Positions 26,568 through 40,152 of a DNA stretch of 62,000 bases are shown here, piece by piece (within the stretch, counting starts at the first letter, position 1; each line of letters starts with the position of its first letter). Made by a program: the position numbers and the translations under genes. The notes beneath the pieces were generated by a model, which was given only the letters and a program-made list of their open reading frames with translations, searched no databases and was not told the DNA's origin. The stretch comes from Glandiceps talaboti (Eukaryota > Hemichordata > Enteropneusta > Spengelidae): the NCBI RefSeq assembly GCF_964340395.1, contig NC_135564.1:9317861-9379860 (forward strand), in the 5' to 3' direction.

Positions 26568-29500
26568 ACTTGATTTGCCTTGTATAAGTCTTGCATGTGA
26601 TCCTGTCCAGACCAGAGTTCTAAGTGGTGACATTTAGCAGACTGTGTCCATTAACAACATGATAGTTTCCGTACTTCAAGTATTGCTAGAAATAGCAGGA
26701 ATAAACACATAGAATGTTAAATTTTCCTAAAAAGGGTATTCGAAATCGTTTACTATCCAAGATGCACACGATTTCGCTATCTGTCATTTGTTCTTAGAAA
26801 TCTCGTTTCATTTAATGTCAAGCATTTGACATCTGCGCCAATTAACGTCTAATGACATATCCTTGCCGATTTCGTATCTCGTCGTTTAATGACGTATCGT
26901 TTGCTCTGTCTTTTGAGAATACTATATATATATGACATCGTATATAATGTTTTCTTTTCAGAATTGATATCTTGGAATTAATTGACATTTGTCGAATATG
27001 AAATATAGTGACATGAGGTCTGATTGCTGGTAAATACGAACATGTACGGGCAAAGTGCGTGTACAGACATTCATCCTATCATGCGAGATAGTGTTGGCTA
27101 GGTTACGTTCTCCTACCAACATTCCCTTGGGGTTGACATGGCCTTTTGTTTGTCCATATTGCTTATCTGTCCATCACTATTATAATTAATCCAGCAAATG
27201 CACCATATTGTTTCGGCGACAGCATAGGGGAGATTAAGTTGAATAAGCTGCAGAATGTTTGGCAACAGTGAGTCTCTCCAGAGCTTTGGAAACACGATAC
27301 AAAGTGGTATCGAGGTCAAAAACTATCAATATCTTCACTACCTTAATTACAGTCTTCAATTTTAAAGAATAACCTCAGAGACACCGTTAGCTTCTCTGTT
27401 GAAGACAGACGATGATTGCACTCAGACTAAATCCCGTGCTAATACATAGGCAACGTCTTCCTGTCAAGACAGGTATTACGTTGTGTAGAAAAAAGTGCTC
27501 AAAATGCCCAGATGCTACACTTTTGTGCAGTGTCCATATATTTTTCATGTGGCTTTTGTTGTTTGTGCAGACCTGAAGTCACATTTACACCATATAAAAA
27601 ACGGTATTGCATGTATTGTGTGATACGGGTGCTGCGTCTTCCACATCTTCTAGAACATACGATGACTATAATGATGTATTGCAAAGATTCGCTTGTCGGA
27701 AATGGGGAATCTGATCAGTCAAAAGGAGTGACGCTGTCGATACTCCAATATTCAAGCTAGAGTTTAATAATAGTGGTTTAGCTCAAAGCAGTATCACGTT
27801 AAGAGCAACGATCTGGGCACAATCCACTTGACCATACATCTTCCAATAAAAAGTTCGTCTTTTTATTCCAGCAGTGCTTACGGCGGTACCTATGTGTCAG
27901 CTTTGTAAATACCATGCATCAACTCATATTATTACCTGTCTCTCGATAAAACAATCATGTGTTCATTGCCTACAAAACCAGTCGTATGATTTGTTAATGG
28001 CTATTATAGTCAATCAGGGAAGGAAATGCCCATGCCTATGTTTCGTATAGTAGAAACAGTGGTAACTATACACTTATTCGCTGTGAGCAATATATTTTAA
28101 ATGCCAACTTTTTTGTTTTAATCCTAAATAACCTGATTCATATTATCGCCTATAATGTATGCCAATATTAAGATATTTAGCACATTGCGCAGAATGATGA
28201 CGGAACTTCCTGCAAGAAAAGGAACATCCGATCAAGATAACATTGAACTTGTAAATTACATTTTTATATTTAACATAATATAGACCTTGATTACTGTACC
28301 TAAGGTATGGTCAACAATCTGATAGGTAGTACTAGTTGTATTACTAGATCGTATGTATGTGCAGAACATTTGTTTGTAGAAAGGACGCAAATAGGCGAAT
28401 TGATGTCAGTCGTATTGATTCAATATGGCTTGTAACGTTTAGAAAAGAGACAACATCAAAGAACACACCGCACTATAAATTCTCATTTGACTGAAACAAG
28501 TGCTTAGGTTATTTAACAAGCTTTTCAGTGTTTGAAAGCTTTTAACGAGAAGCATTAATCGTACAGGGCCCTTAGAAAACATATGAATCAATAAGCGGAC
28601 GACGTCAGCCGGGCACAACGGGTTAATACGGTCACTTTTACCCATAAATCAGTCAACGCCCCAGTCGTATTTGACGCTACTCCGCGAGGACTCTATCACA
28701 TTAGTAGAACTGCCTTTCATGTGATTTACTGTATGTTAAAAAGATTTTATCCCAATAGAAGTAAACAAATCAATGTAAAATAAATAAATGAACAAGCAAT
28801 TCAGAATACAGGATAAGCAAGGTTTCAGTATATATCTAAGCTCATTTACAATAGGAGTACATAGAAAATGAAATGAATGTATAGCTCACAATATAAAAAA
28901 AGTGTAATCAGAGTCCTGTGGTGTAAAGCAACATCAGACAAAAGGCAGTTATGTACAGCTGCGATTGTATAATGGTTATATTTACAGCGAAACATCAATA
29001 AAAGGTGTTTGCTGCTGTAAATTAAACATACCAACCTTCTGAATAAATGTTTGTAATGTGTACTAACACTACCTTGTTTATCAATTGAATATGATTTCGA
29101 TATATGATAATTTCATTAATAACTAATATATAGAGATTATATGACTCGTAAATTTAACAACATTAAAACATATGATCATTTTTGAATGCTCATTTCGTAA
29201 TGTATTTCGATACAATTTTCCGTATATTATAGAGGCATCTGACGTCGTAAGGTAATTGACGATGTAATATAATAAACTCACAACAGAATTATTGTTTTAA
29301 TTCAAACGTTGAAACCGTATGATTTGGATGGATCATAAGTGTAACCATGATTTGGATGCAAGGAACAATGGAAGGAATATAAGTTAAATGGGAACGCCAC
29401 TCTAGGACGTAAAGTCATTTTCATAAACGCTGGGTTGTGGAGAGTAACTTCATGATTTCTCATCACATACGGTTTTTTTTTGCGATTGCCACGAAACTCC

Positions 29501-29739
29501 AAATCTAAAATCAATTTCACCTCTATTGATCTCACACTGGTAAACCAAGGCCTTCAGGAACTTAACAGACATACATATTCATTAGATGCACACTGAATAT
29601 TCATGACTATTAAAGGTAATAAACATTATTATATCTAATAAATATGTATGTCTTCTAAGTCCCATGAGACAACCGGTGGACCGGTATGTGAACAATAAAG
29701 ATTAAATGGAGTTTAAATTTGGTGTATTTTGGCAATCGA
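26568..29739. other. AT-rich intergenic sequence
   Basis: About 3.2 kb with no supported gene. Open frames at 27113-27319, 27499-27760, 28439-28645, 28846-29034 and 29302-29535 are short and have no recognisable domain or paired splice signals. Confidence 0.5.
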
Positions 29740-30230
29740 ACAAAATTTATGTAATGTCAAATTATGAAATGACTCTCCAGAACTCTTTAAAATATCTTTT
29801 CCGACCTTTTTGTATAAAATGTACCAGTTGACCTCTACATGTTGTGCTCCTTCTGGACACCACCGGAAGGGGGCTATTGCAATGGACTCCGTCCATTTGT
29901 GTGCCTGTCTTTCTGTAGGCAGCCATATTTGTGATATGGAATCCCCCATTTCTTGTAAACCGGTCACAATGATGAGATACTATCGGAACCATAAGCACGT
30001 CACTTTGTTTCACGACAATATCAAATTTCTTCGACTGGCCGTCATATTTGTCGCAAAAAACTAAATATTGCTGCATAACTAAAAAGGTTGTTCAAGTATG
30101 TATCCCACATTATCAGATACAACTTTCTTCTAAGACTTTGAACTTTGACCTTGACCTTTAGGCTCAAGTATCAAAATCTCGTAATTTCTTTCATACAGCA
30201 AACACTAATTTCTTTCAAACCTAAAATTCT
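29740..30230 (-). mobile_element. Non-autonomous dispersed repeat, minus strand
   Basis: The minus strand contains, in order, AAAGGTCAAGGTCAAAGTTC (about 30160-30138), CCTTTTTAGTTATGCAGCAA (about 30090), ATGGCTGCCTACAGAAAGAC, then AGACAGGCACACAAATGGAC..GGAGTCCATTGCAATAGCCC (about 29912-29870). AGAC/GGAC-rich tails followed by a CCATTGCAATAGCCCCCTTC-type end, with upstream AGGTCA repeats, are typical of non-LTR-derived non-autonomous repeats in marine invertebrate genomes. That assignment is from memory of such repeats and was not searched. The 104-codon minus-strand frame at 29762-30076 is internal to the repeat and not a gene. Confidence 0.6.
30139..30157 (-). promoter_or_regulatory. Triple nuclear-receptor half-site cluster
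   Basis: The minus strand reads AGGTCA AGGTCA A AGTTCA: two half-sites directly adjacent (DR0), then a one-base spaced pair (DR1). It lies inside the 29740-30230 repeat. Function is not shown by the sequence. Confidence 0.45.
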
Positions 30231-31312
30231 TTAAACCAGAGATAAATTACATGTAAATGTTGAATTCGTTCAATCTTCAAGTTGTGACCCGAATTGAGAA
30301 AATTTAAATGAAAATAAAGGATTGATTTACCCTTGAGAGTGGTCAATTTAGTATTATAGGCGTCCATCTTCCTACTTGAATTAATCCAATTATAAAATAA
30401 TGTAATGGATATACCGACTATGTCGATTTTGATTGTCGTGTCAATACCAATCTTCAAGAAATCCCCTATCATTTTTTTAAAAATGTTGTTTTCGGATCAT
30501 TACTTTCAGCTGCTCTAAAAGAACTACATCGTTGCAGTGAAGGTTAATGATTTTTTTGTCATACAAATTATTTTGTTGTATGGAACTGACGACAGCGCAA
30601 ACATAAAAAACGACTCATTACCTCAACATAATAGCATGTATCTACACGAAGTGAAAATGACGTTTCCATGTGAAACATACGACCCTCCGTTTTAACGAGT
30701 GAACAATCACGATATGAGGTCACTTAAGATCATTGGAATCATTCTCGTTCGAGTAATTAGATATAAAATAATACCCACCTGTGTATATCTTATAGAAACG
30801 GCGGGTTATATGGGTTAATAAGATTTTCATTTACCTGTATTAATTTGACATGAAGGTGAACCTATTTCCTTTGACGAGAATCGTATTATTTATAGCTTAT
30901 CCATTAAATCAAAGAAGGAAGCGCAAATCGAAGAGAAGACGTATAACGTTTCTTCAAGAAATTGATGGAGAAAGATGATAGAATATGACATTTGAGTTTT
31001 CATAGAATCCAAAAAGATGTTGACGTTTTGTTTTGAAGATTAATGATGGTTACTCGAGTCCCACAGTGGTCAACTATTGCTTGGAATGAGAATCCTGACA
31101 AGTATATATGTCATGTTGAACTTTTTTGATGGTGGTGAAAACACATACAGTGAAATAGATAGTGAGGATGAATACATACATCTACCGCCACCAGTATTTT
31201 TTTGTACTTCACAGTCATAATTTATTCTAAGCGATTTCAATACTATGCCTTACTTTACTACTCTGTTTATACAAAGCACCTTCTGATCTATTTTGGGTGT
31301 TTAAATATTCTA
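30231..31312. other. AT-rich intergenic sequence
   Basis: Nothing recognised. Confidence 0.5.
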
Positions 31313-31390
31313 CTGATAAAAATGCAACATTTCAAAAAACCGTGGACAACAATTATTATTTTGCAGTATTTTCACTTGTAAACGTGTGAG
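31313..31390 (+). repeat. Dispersed 75-bp repeat, copy 1
   Basis: Shares CTGATAAAAATGCAACATTT CAAAAA and the following AATTATT..TTTG.AGTATT.TCACTTGTAAA block with 40602-40671. The two copies lie 9.3 kb apart in the same orientation. Confidence 0.7.
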
Positions 31391-32499
31391 CTTTGAAATT
31401 GAAAGGCCTCTGTAATCATGTGGCTTATGTCATGAGGTGTGATCTCTTTATCAAAACACTAAATTCTATGTATGTACTACTTAGCATACAAACGAATACC
31501 AAGTAGAATATACCATAATAGGTTATATGTAACATCACAGGGGACTGACCGCACCGTACTGCGATTGCCATGGATACGGGTATTCAAGTAATATGTTTAA
31601 CTTAACTGTATTAAGAAGATTAATCTATCAAACGCAATTTAACAGATATACAAAAGCCACAAAACCAAGCATAATGTAAATAAGCCAGAAGCGTGTAGTA
31701 AGCAATGCCATGTCCTAATTCCTTATTGCGAGTCAATTCCCATTGGATTCTTCGGGGTTTAGCTTTAACATTAGATGTCATTGAATAAGATCTAAGGCCA
31801 AATCAATTTTAATCGAAGAGTACTTTTTTCCTCTCATTCGAATAGTGTCTTACATCTTGTCGTGTAGTATAGCCTTCTCTGTGTGATTTCTGAAGTGAGG
31901 TAGTTAATGGAGTGGAAATGTAGATAATAAGGCCACATAAAAAAACGCCAGGGAATCGTTGTACTCTTAGACGTTTAGCATTTCGTTGAACAATGCATCC
32001 CAATCAATACACCTGAAAGTCTTTTGTTTGTGTGGTCAACAATATTCAAACACGAACTGTACTTAAAAACATGATATACGTTTCCAGAGGAAAACTTATT
32101 TCTAGTTTTAAATTTCCGTTGCTATGGCATTGCCAGTTCGTATGTATTCTCTTTAAAATTTTACTGGTTAACAATTATATGAAAGATAACCAGGGCCCCT
32201 CCTCTGAATTATGTTTACTTACTGCACTAAATTTATAACGTAAATATTTCATTCAATTTTTTCAGTGATTATTTCAGGACTAAACCGACATTCGTCGACA
32301 AAATTATTTTGAAAATAACACCAAGGGCACGCAAACTCATACACACTAGACACATACATAATACGCTAGAAATACCAGACATACTACTTATATTCTTCTT
32401 TTTCTTATTATTTTTCTTTAATTCAGGCCACCAAGATGTCCTATAAAAAATATAAAAAAACATACAAACTTATAAAGTAAAGCTAAAGGAATCTAATAT
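31391..32499. other. AT-rich intergenic sequence
   Basis: Nothing recognised. Confidence 0.5.
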
Positions 32500-33212
32500 G
32501 GTATGTTTACATGACATGAAATATGATGTGACGACTGTGGTATGTTTACATGACATGAAATATGATGTAACCACTGTGGTATGTTTACATGACATGGAAT
32601 ATGATGTAACAACTGTGGTATGTTTACATGACATGGAATATGATGTAACAACTGTGGTATGTTTACATGACATGAAATGTAATGTAACAACTGTGGTATG
32701 CTTACATGACATGAAATATAATGTAACAACTGTGGTATGTTTACATGACATGGAATGAAATGTAACAACTGTGGTATGCTTACATGACATGAAATATAAT
32801 GTAACAACTGTGGTATGTTTACATGCCATACGATGGGATTCTGCTATGGTATGTTTACATGTAGAATGTTTACCTGACACATATTGTGGTTTAACTACTA
32901 TGTATACATGACATCAAATGTGATGTGCCTATTTTTGTATGTGTAAACGACATACAATGTGATAGATCTGCTATGGTTTGTTTACATGATATGCAATATG
33001 ATGTAACCACAATGGTGTCTTTACTTAGCACACAATGTGTCGTAACTACTATGGTACGTTTACGTGACACACACTATGATGTGTCTTCTATATGATATGT
33101 TTATTTGACTGTCAATGAGATGGATCTTCTATCGAATGTTTACATGAGACAGAGTGATATGGTATATTTACATGGACATGACATATGATGTAACTAGTGG
33201 TATGTTTACATG
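32500..33212. repeat. 39-bp minisatellite, nine clear copies plus degenerate tail
   Basis: Unit GTATGTTTACATGACATGAA followed by ATATGATGTAACAACTGTG. Clear copies at 32501, 32540, 32579, 32618 and onward to about 32850, then increasingly diverged units to about 33212. Because 39 is 13 codons, long frames stay open on both strands (VCLHDMKYDVTTV repeated), which is not evidence of a protein. Confidence 0.95.
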
Positions 33213-35522
33213 GTATGATAAAATTATAATGTCTATGGTATTGTTTATTTACAGTCAGTATCACATACATATAAATTTACATATTCGTATGTATATGTTA
33301 TGCGGTCTTTCAGACCATGTGACTGTCATAGCTAGTGATGTGAACACATCACTTGACCTACATATGATTGCCAACCAACATGATTTTAAATATAAAATTA
33401 GGAGGTATGTTTCTAGTTGTTGTCAGCTACTAATAAACGATAATTTATTCCTGATTTTGATTCGAACTCTAATATCCTGATTTTGATTCGACCTCTAATA
33501 TATATAGAACACGGACCCCTAAGACAGTAGAAAACGGGTTGTTGTTTTCCCCATGACCGTGTGTGTATTCTGGATCATATGTGGAAACGATAATACATGA
33601 ATTGAAAAAAAGAGAGATGAAATTCCATATAACAATCTTCAGAACATTGGACCCTTTGGCGTTGATTGATTGATAGTGGTTTCGTATCACCTTTATCTAC
33701 CTGACTATAATCAAAAACAAAATTATTACAATACTTGTAAGTAGAATGAATATAACAAAATAACTGTTATGAATTCCTTCCCGTAAGTCATATGGTCAGG
33801 AGATTAGAACAATTCCTGTCATCAACTGACTCTTCGTCTCGCTAAAAACATCAAATGTGTGACTGCTGGCTGTCAAATTGCTTACGTCAATCTGGTAGAA
33901 AATTGACTTCTTATCGAATCTTATTCTCCAGAGTTTCAATCTCATTAGACGTATATGATTATGAATCCAATTGATATTGCAGATCTGCCCAAATGTAAAC
34001 ACAGCGAACAAATATGAGGATTATAGAACGGGTTGTGCAGTGAACACAGGGTCATCAAACAATATTTGAGCTCAAGTAGTACAGATAATTCACCTTTGAT
34101 GAGTTCGATTCATCGGAGGAATAACTTATCTCATGGGAGAAACACGTTTCAACGAATGCCAAGTTACCTACGTGCCACTTTTATTTAAATTCAAATCTCA
34201 ATTCTCCAAAGGTGCTCCAAGGGATCGAACAAATCACGCAAAAAGGGCCAGATCAATATTTCGTCATAGAATCATCTTGTTCCGCTTACTGTGGAATATT
34301 TGCTTCCTAACAGTAGTGACTGTGTGAGGAGAAAACAGTGAAATCTTGTACCTGAAATCTGCTTATAGTCCCAGTTGTAAATATGGACGGTAGAGCACCA
34401 GTTACCATGGCAATAATGTGACTGAAGCAAGGCTTATGCTTTAGTGGAAATTGTTCTTTAAGTTTTTAACAATATGGTGAGTGTGATTAATACCTTTATA
34501 CGCTGGCGGCAAATCAGGACTAACATCGGTATATTCGTCTCATGTGTGAAAGCGTACGTGTTTACATTGAATTACTGCCTCATCTTCACATATCGGCACT
34601 TGACTTGACAAAATATCTAAATACAAACGTGTCTAATGTATTATAACGTTAGACGGTGATTTGTGTCCGTAACATATTATAGTTATGGTTTGGAGGGGGG
34701 GGGGGGTAGATGTTGAATTGATCGCATTTCAGCAAACCAACAGAATTTGTAGAATGTTAAAATACTGAAAAAGGCAAGCTGTCAGTAGTTTGCTATTTCT
34801 GCATACGTAAGTCATCAGACGTACCAGTAAAAGAATTGTGTATGTGGAACATACCAGGACACATATGGTACGGGTAAATCAAACTATCACCGTGTGTAAG
34901 TTGTTCTGACGTAATTTTTTATTTCGAAGCTTCAAACGTGTTCTTTTTACACGAAGCTCTTAAAACTGTCAAATTTAAATCACTGTCAACCTCACTGAAC
35001 TTCTGACAAATTGGATCTATATCAAATCTATCCGAAGTGTCCTTTTTTGGATAGAATACTTCTTCTCTTATGACGCAATGTGGCGTCGACTGGTATCAGG
35101 TGTGTATTTATACAACTATAACAAACACTGCGCTAAATCCATTCTCATATTTTTTGTAAAAAGGGTAAACAAATTATACTCCAGGACTACTCTACTCTTC
35201 TGAGGGAGTGGGAACTACGTAAACGACTCACTTCTCCCACTACAATCACGACATACGTAAGACCGCAACTTTTTCAAACCGAAGTGGTATTAAAGTGTCG
35301 ACTCTCATTGTCGTATTTTTTACAGTTTGGTATAAACAGTGCCCTTCTTTGCCTGTCAAGTAGATCTGTCGGAAATTACCATACCATTAAAGGCTGACAT
35401 TACTGCCGACTCCTACGTCACACCATCCAACCACATTGGATGTAATGACCTAATGAGACGAAATGGACCAACCCGTGTTCTTCCTTCGTAATCACACTCT
35501 GATCGCTTCTCTCTGCATACAC
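33213..35522. other. AT-rich intergenic sequence
   Basis: No gene or repeat recognised apart from a poly-G run at about 34692-34706. Confidence 0.5.
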
Positions 35523-35530
35523 TATAAAAG
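35523..35530 (+). promoter_or_regulatory. TATA box of the putative prohormone gene
   Basis: TATAAAAG, an exact consensus. Two strong splice donors lie 77-150 bases downstream, so the arrangement looks like a promoter followed by a short first exon. Expected start of transcription is about 35553-35561. The link to the coding exon at 40212 is inferred. Confidence 0.55.
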
Positions 35531-35552
35531 GTACAACTTTGCATCTCTGAGC

Positions 35553-35672
35553 ATGATTTCATCACATATCCCTTCACACCACGGTACCTACAGATCACAC
35601 TCTCAAGTAAGTTTGAACGTTTCGTTGCCTGTTCTTGTACAAGGATTCCGTCTACGTGTGCGCACTATACAG
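35553..35672 (+). other. Predicted non-coding first exon with two alternative donors
   Basis: The first donor is CAA|GTAAGT (intron start 35607), the second is CAG|GTGAGT (intron start 35673). Both match the consensus well. The exon would be about 54 or about 120 bases. No long frame opens here, as expected for a 5' UTR exon. The start is estimated from the TATA box. Transcript data would be needed to confirm it. Confidence 0.45.
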
Positions 35673-38600
35673 GTGAGTGCTATCAGATTCCGTTCTTTGT
35701 AAGTTTTAAGATTCTTAGCTTTTATATCTGGCTTATTGTCGGTCATCTTGTCATTATCAATGAAACATTTGAGCATGATTTTAATGGATGTTTAAGTATT
35801 TTATTGGTTTATCGTTAATTCTTATCAGGATTACTATCTTCAGAAGCGTTGTATTTTTTTCTCATAAACATGTTATCCAATAGTCTAATAACGGAACAGT
35901 ATTTCCTATACTCGACGTACTGTACATGTATCATTCTAATTCAAACACTGCCCATTTCCTCGTCAATACATGTATTGCTGACGTTGTAAAATTATTGCGA
36001 GGCAAGTTTTTAGATAAGTCGGAGTCACGACCTCGTTCTCATTTACGTACGAGCAGAAAAAAAAGGTGAAAAGAAATTCCAGGCAACAGTTAAGATTCGA
36101 TAGCGTTCGATATAGAAAATACAAGGCTGTTAGCTATGATATTATACTGGAAACGAAAGAAAAACATTGACACCTTACCTTAGGCATTACCACGTGTAAG
36201 TAATTGTACGTCTAATGAGATTGTCATTCAACATATTTGAAACAGTGACTGTTATTTCAAATCATGTAAAAAAAATGTCGTTGATGTAACCCCAGATTTG
36301 TTAATGTTACAAAGAAACGTAAATGGGTTCGAAAAGCGCACAACGAGAGATAGAGTGAGCGCAAAGGATTTCAAGCAAATAATATGTGAGGAATAGTCCA
36401 TTTTAATGTATAATATAGAATGGCGATATTTACATGCACAATATTTTAGCAATATAGTCAACTTGAGAAGGAGTAAACCGACAGAATAATACTGTTAATA
36501 GGGAATTAATTTTAGCATTTATAGACGTCGAGCATTTTACAGGAGGATAAACGAAGTATTTAACACGAAACAGAGTTCTGTACAGTTTGGACGAATTTAT
36601 ACACCGTTACTTGTCGGTACATCGATAGATAATTTCACCGACAGAAAACGCAGGGAGATAAACGGACACATAGTTTTCATTCTAGAAAGAATGCACGGCC
36701 AGATAATTCGACACGGCAGAGTAGTTAGGTGCAAACAGCAAACAAACTACCAGAAAAGAAAGTCACCAGTCAGAAGATTAGATTGGACGTACACTAGAAT
36801 ACGAGATGATATTTAAATGTTGTGATCTCATGCACGACGAAGACACGCAGATATTGAAATGTTTTAATTTGGAAGTGATTATATGGACATAGCTATATGC
36901 ATACATATGATGGCCCATCACAGAAATGAGTTAACATCGCAAAACATTAACAGTTGCAATTGCTTTCATGTTCGATAGTGCGTGGTCAAATGGAAAGCTA
37001 CCGTGAGCAGTCACCTTTTTCACGTAAAAAGTAATGGGAACGACTCAATGGCGTGAATCAATTGATTTTTCCATCACTTTCGGTTGAAAGGGTTTTAATG
37101 CAAGATGTCTTATTTAGCCAACGGGGTTCGAGTGGGAGTAAATTACCGAGATTGAATCAAATATTTCCCGGGGACAGTTAAGTTTTATTGTCATACTCGT
37201 GCAATATCACGGTGTGAAGTATTCAAAATAACATTTTGTACAACTCTTCAAAATTTCATTGTAGTAGCCTTTCCGAAGATTTTGACACTTGTTTCATGGA
37301 TGAAGAAATAGAGTGGTCGGTTCTACATTAGACACACAAATTACGTATCGACGCCTACCTTCCATTTGTCGCCGTTAGCGTTGCAGTTTCTTTGTGAAAG
37401 GACTTTACAGCAGTGAATACTAACGCAGACTTGGTCTTTCGTCTACTTCAAAACTATCTACAACGTTTAAAATGATCTCATACCACGATCGATGCAGTTC
37501 TGTCTTTTAAAACATGACGCGTCTCCCGAGTATTTCTGTGAGAGTTCGATTTCAAATATCATATGACTTAAAAAGTAATAACGATCAATAGCAAACCTCT
37601 ACTTTAGAAACATACGAGGCTAGTAAGCTGAAACATTTCGCGGAAAACTCACCACGTGAATAAAACAAATGTATGTCTGAGAGATGCTCCGATTTCAAAC
37701 AGACGGTACCGCTGTAAATACCAAATGAACATGAACCACTTAATAAATCTCATCAGACTGAAGATGCTAGGTAGACGATGGCGTCGGTGGTCCTGAATTA
37801 ATCCTACGCCCACACCTGTCCCAAGAGTTTTCAGCTAGTTGATATTACTCCACTGATCTCAATCACAGTTTAGAATGAAAAAAGTTTATCCGATTATACA
37901 CACATTATACGCTATTTTCATAGATGGATGACAAAACTTATCGTTAATGTATATGCGTCCCATAGCGATAATTGAATCTGTAATAAATACACCTTTGAAA
38001 TTATTTTCCCCTGAAATTTAAATTCTCTTAAAAAATCCTAAATGATCTCTCTATTTTACATTTCCATTGAATGTGGTTCAATAAATTGTGCGACAGTAAG
38101 GCGTAGAATGAATAAAATCAGTGTTGTTGAAATTCAGCATATATACATATCGGTGGCTTGTCCCAGGGGTTACACATATACCGGTGCGTGAATGAGTACA
38201 TTTTAGTTGCATTGTCACGAAACATCACTTATGGAATAATACATTAACTGTTAACCGAATCATTGACTGATTTACAAGTCAGTTTGATAGAAACTCCGTG
38301 ATCGATAAAAAAGCCGTTAAAGAGTGTAACCTGATTCCAGCTGTACTTTGATATCAAATGAAATGCCAAAGGTTTGCAATTCAACTGAAATCGTTAATAG
38401 AACCATCAGGTTTTCCATGTCCGTTCTTTCTAAACTAAGGGGTCAGTGAGATGTCTTCATGGATCGTGAAATTTCTCGTAGCATCATGACAAGAGCAATA
38501 TAAATCTAACGCTAACTACAAGTCAACGATATGATAGGATGGAACATTACATTACTTCTTCTGGCATACGGTGTTATGATGTCAAACAAGGCCTGGCATC

Positions 38601-39540
38601 AGAACGCGTACACGAAACAGCAAACCGCCTGTTGTACGCCATACATTAAACATTACTGACTTTCTGATGCCGAAACGAAGATTACGGCACACTGAAGTGA
38701 TTCGCAAAATTGAAAGAAGTTTTTGATCGATAACTTCTATACACAACAACGAACGAATAGATATCTAAAATGTATGGCTAAAAATATCTTATTTTTAATG
38801 AGACGGTGCTATTTGTTCTCACCATTTTATTCTAAGACTCGTATTCAACCCTTCAACTCCTTACAGAGTTTGAATCGTAATTGTTTTGGCATTGTTACAG
38901 TTAAGTTTCGCATTTCGGCAATGGTTGCCTAATGTTTTTTATCATCGATTTTTACATGTCCCGAGTATCTGGATTTTCTTACTCCGTTACTCTGCTAAGT
39001 AGCAAGTACATTATCAGATGACAGACAATGGATTATTAATTATGGCGCCAACTCTTGAACGACTTTAACATATGATTGCGTCATTTGACCTTTGACTCTA
39101 CATAAAAGCATTGTGTTATAAAACAATTTTCTTTTCAGATGAGCCTACTTTGTTATGGCATCGACAGAGCACCACAAGTCAAATTATGCTACATAATTTG
39201 TGAAAATGTCTCTGGCATTTGCGATTTCCTATAACAACCACATAAAAGAAAACACTTTTAAATTATGTCTAAATTGTTTTCTTACGTCAATAACTTTCTC
39301 TAATAGTTGAATTTGATCGAAATAAGGCGAACCCGGTTTTCTATTTTAAAAAAGATGTAACTTTTTACTGAGGTCCTGTGAATGATATCGTCGCGAAAGA
39401 AATATTTCGAGCTTGTTTAAGCCCTTCTTATAATTATCAGTCGGTCCTTCATTTTGCGTAATTTACATATAATCCTTTTGATTTTCTATAGTATCAACTT
39501 GAATAAGGGTGAGATAAATAGTTCCATGTAAGATAAAAAA

Positions 39541-39904
39541 AAAACTAAATTCTTCTCGTTAGACCCCCGACCCTCCCCTCATCCACCCCCCTTTCTAACT
39601 AAAAGAGTCAAACACCGAATCAATTTAAAATCTGTGTAGTAGTATGTAGTGCTGTGAATACACAAAGCCAGTATGCATTGAGGAAAAAAATAGTTCTTTT
39701 GCTGACACTTTACTGTATTTAGTGCCATACGTTCACTATGGCGAAAATTCTTCCATTTCTCAATTTGACGATTTTTTTTATAGAAATACTTGTATTTAGG
39801 GGTACAAACCAGATCCATTAAAAGTACAATCGTTTTTGTAGGATGAGAACAGAAATGGCTCAAAGCCCCCCACCCCACCCCCAAAGTAAAAGAATTTAGT
39901 TTTG
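39541..39904. mobile_element. Possible MITE-like element with 14-bp terminal inverted repeats
   Basis: The left end AAAACTAAATTCTT (39541-39554) is repeated as its reverse complement AAGAATTTAGTTTT (39890-39903). C-rich tracts lie just inside both ends. No clear target-site duplication was seen. A chance inverted repeat is possible. Confidence 0.35.
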
Positions 39905-40131
39905 CATCCTACATTGAACTATTGATCTTGCTCTATAAGGTGCAGAAGTTGAACTCATAAGCGACATAGTGAGGTCAGATGTCATTTAGAACAATTCGAA
40001 TTAGTTGATGACAACATACAATCAGCTGAGTAAGTGACGTGTATGAATAGAAATATGTACATCTATTGTTTGATGGAGTCTCAGACCCATACATAGCTGA
40101 TATCCTGTCTTCTTTATCATATCTATTATAT

Positions 40132-40152
40132 TTTCTCTTTTTTCCCCGCCAG
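40132..40152 (+). other. Splice acceptor of the coding exon
   Basis: Strong polypyrimidine tract (TTTTCTCTTTTTTCCCCGCC) ending in AG at 40151-40152. It would place the exon start at 40153, giving 59 bases of 5' UTR before the ATG. Confidence 0.6.

Larger units (their letters stand above)
35673..40152 (+). other. Predicted long leader intron
   Basis: Bounded by GT donors at 35607 or 35673 and by the polypyrimidine tract plus CAG|TTTG acceptor at 40132-40152. It contains no gene seen. Open frames at 36252-36461, 38723-38932 and 39579-39884 have no recognisable content. A possible small inverted-repeat element sits at 39541-39904. Confidence 0.4.

Noticed and set aside
29762-30076. 104-codon minus-strand frame
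   Set aside because: It lies wholly within a dispersed non-autonomous repeat and shows no protein family.
32470-32880. 136-codon frame with regular 13-residue repeats resembling a multi-copy peptide precursor
   Set aside because: There is no signal peptide and no dibasic processing pattern. The 39-bp DNA repeat explains it, and the opposite strand is equally open.
39933-39940. CTATAAGG as an alternative promoter close to the prohormone exon
   Set aside because: A poorer TATA match, and a transcript from here would need only a tiny exon before the strong acceptor at 40152. Kept only as an alternative to test.
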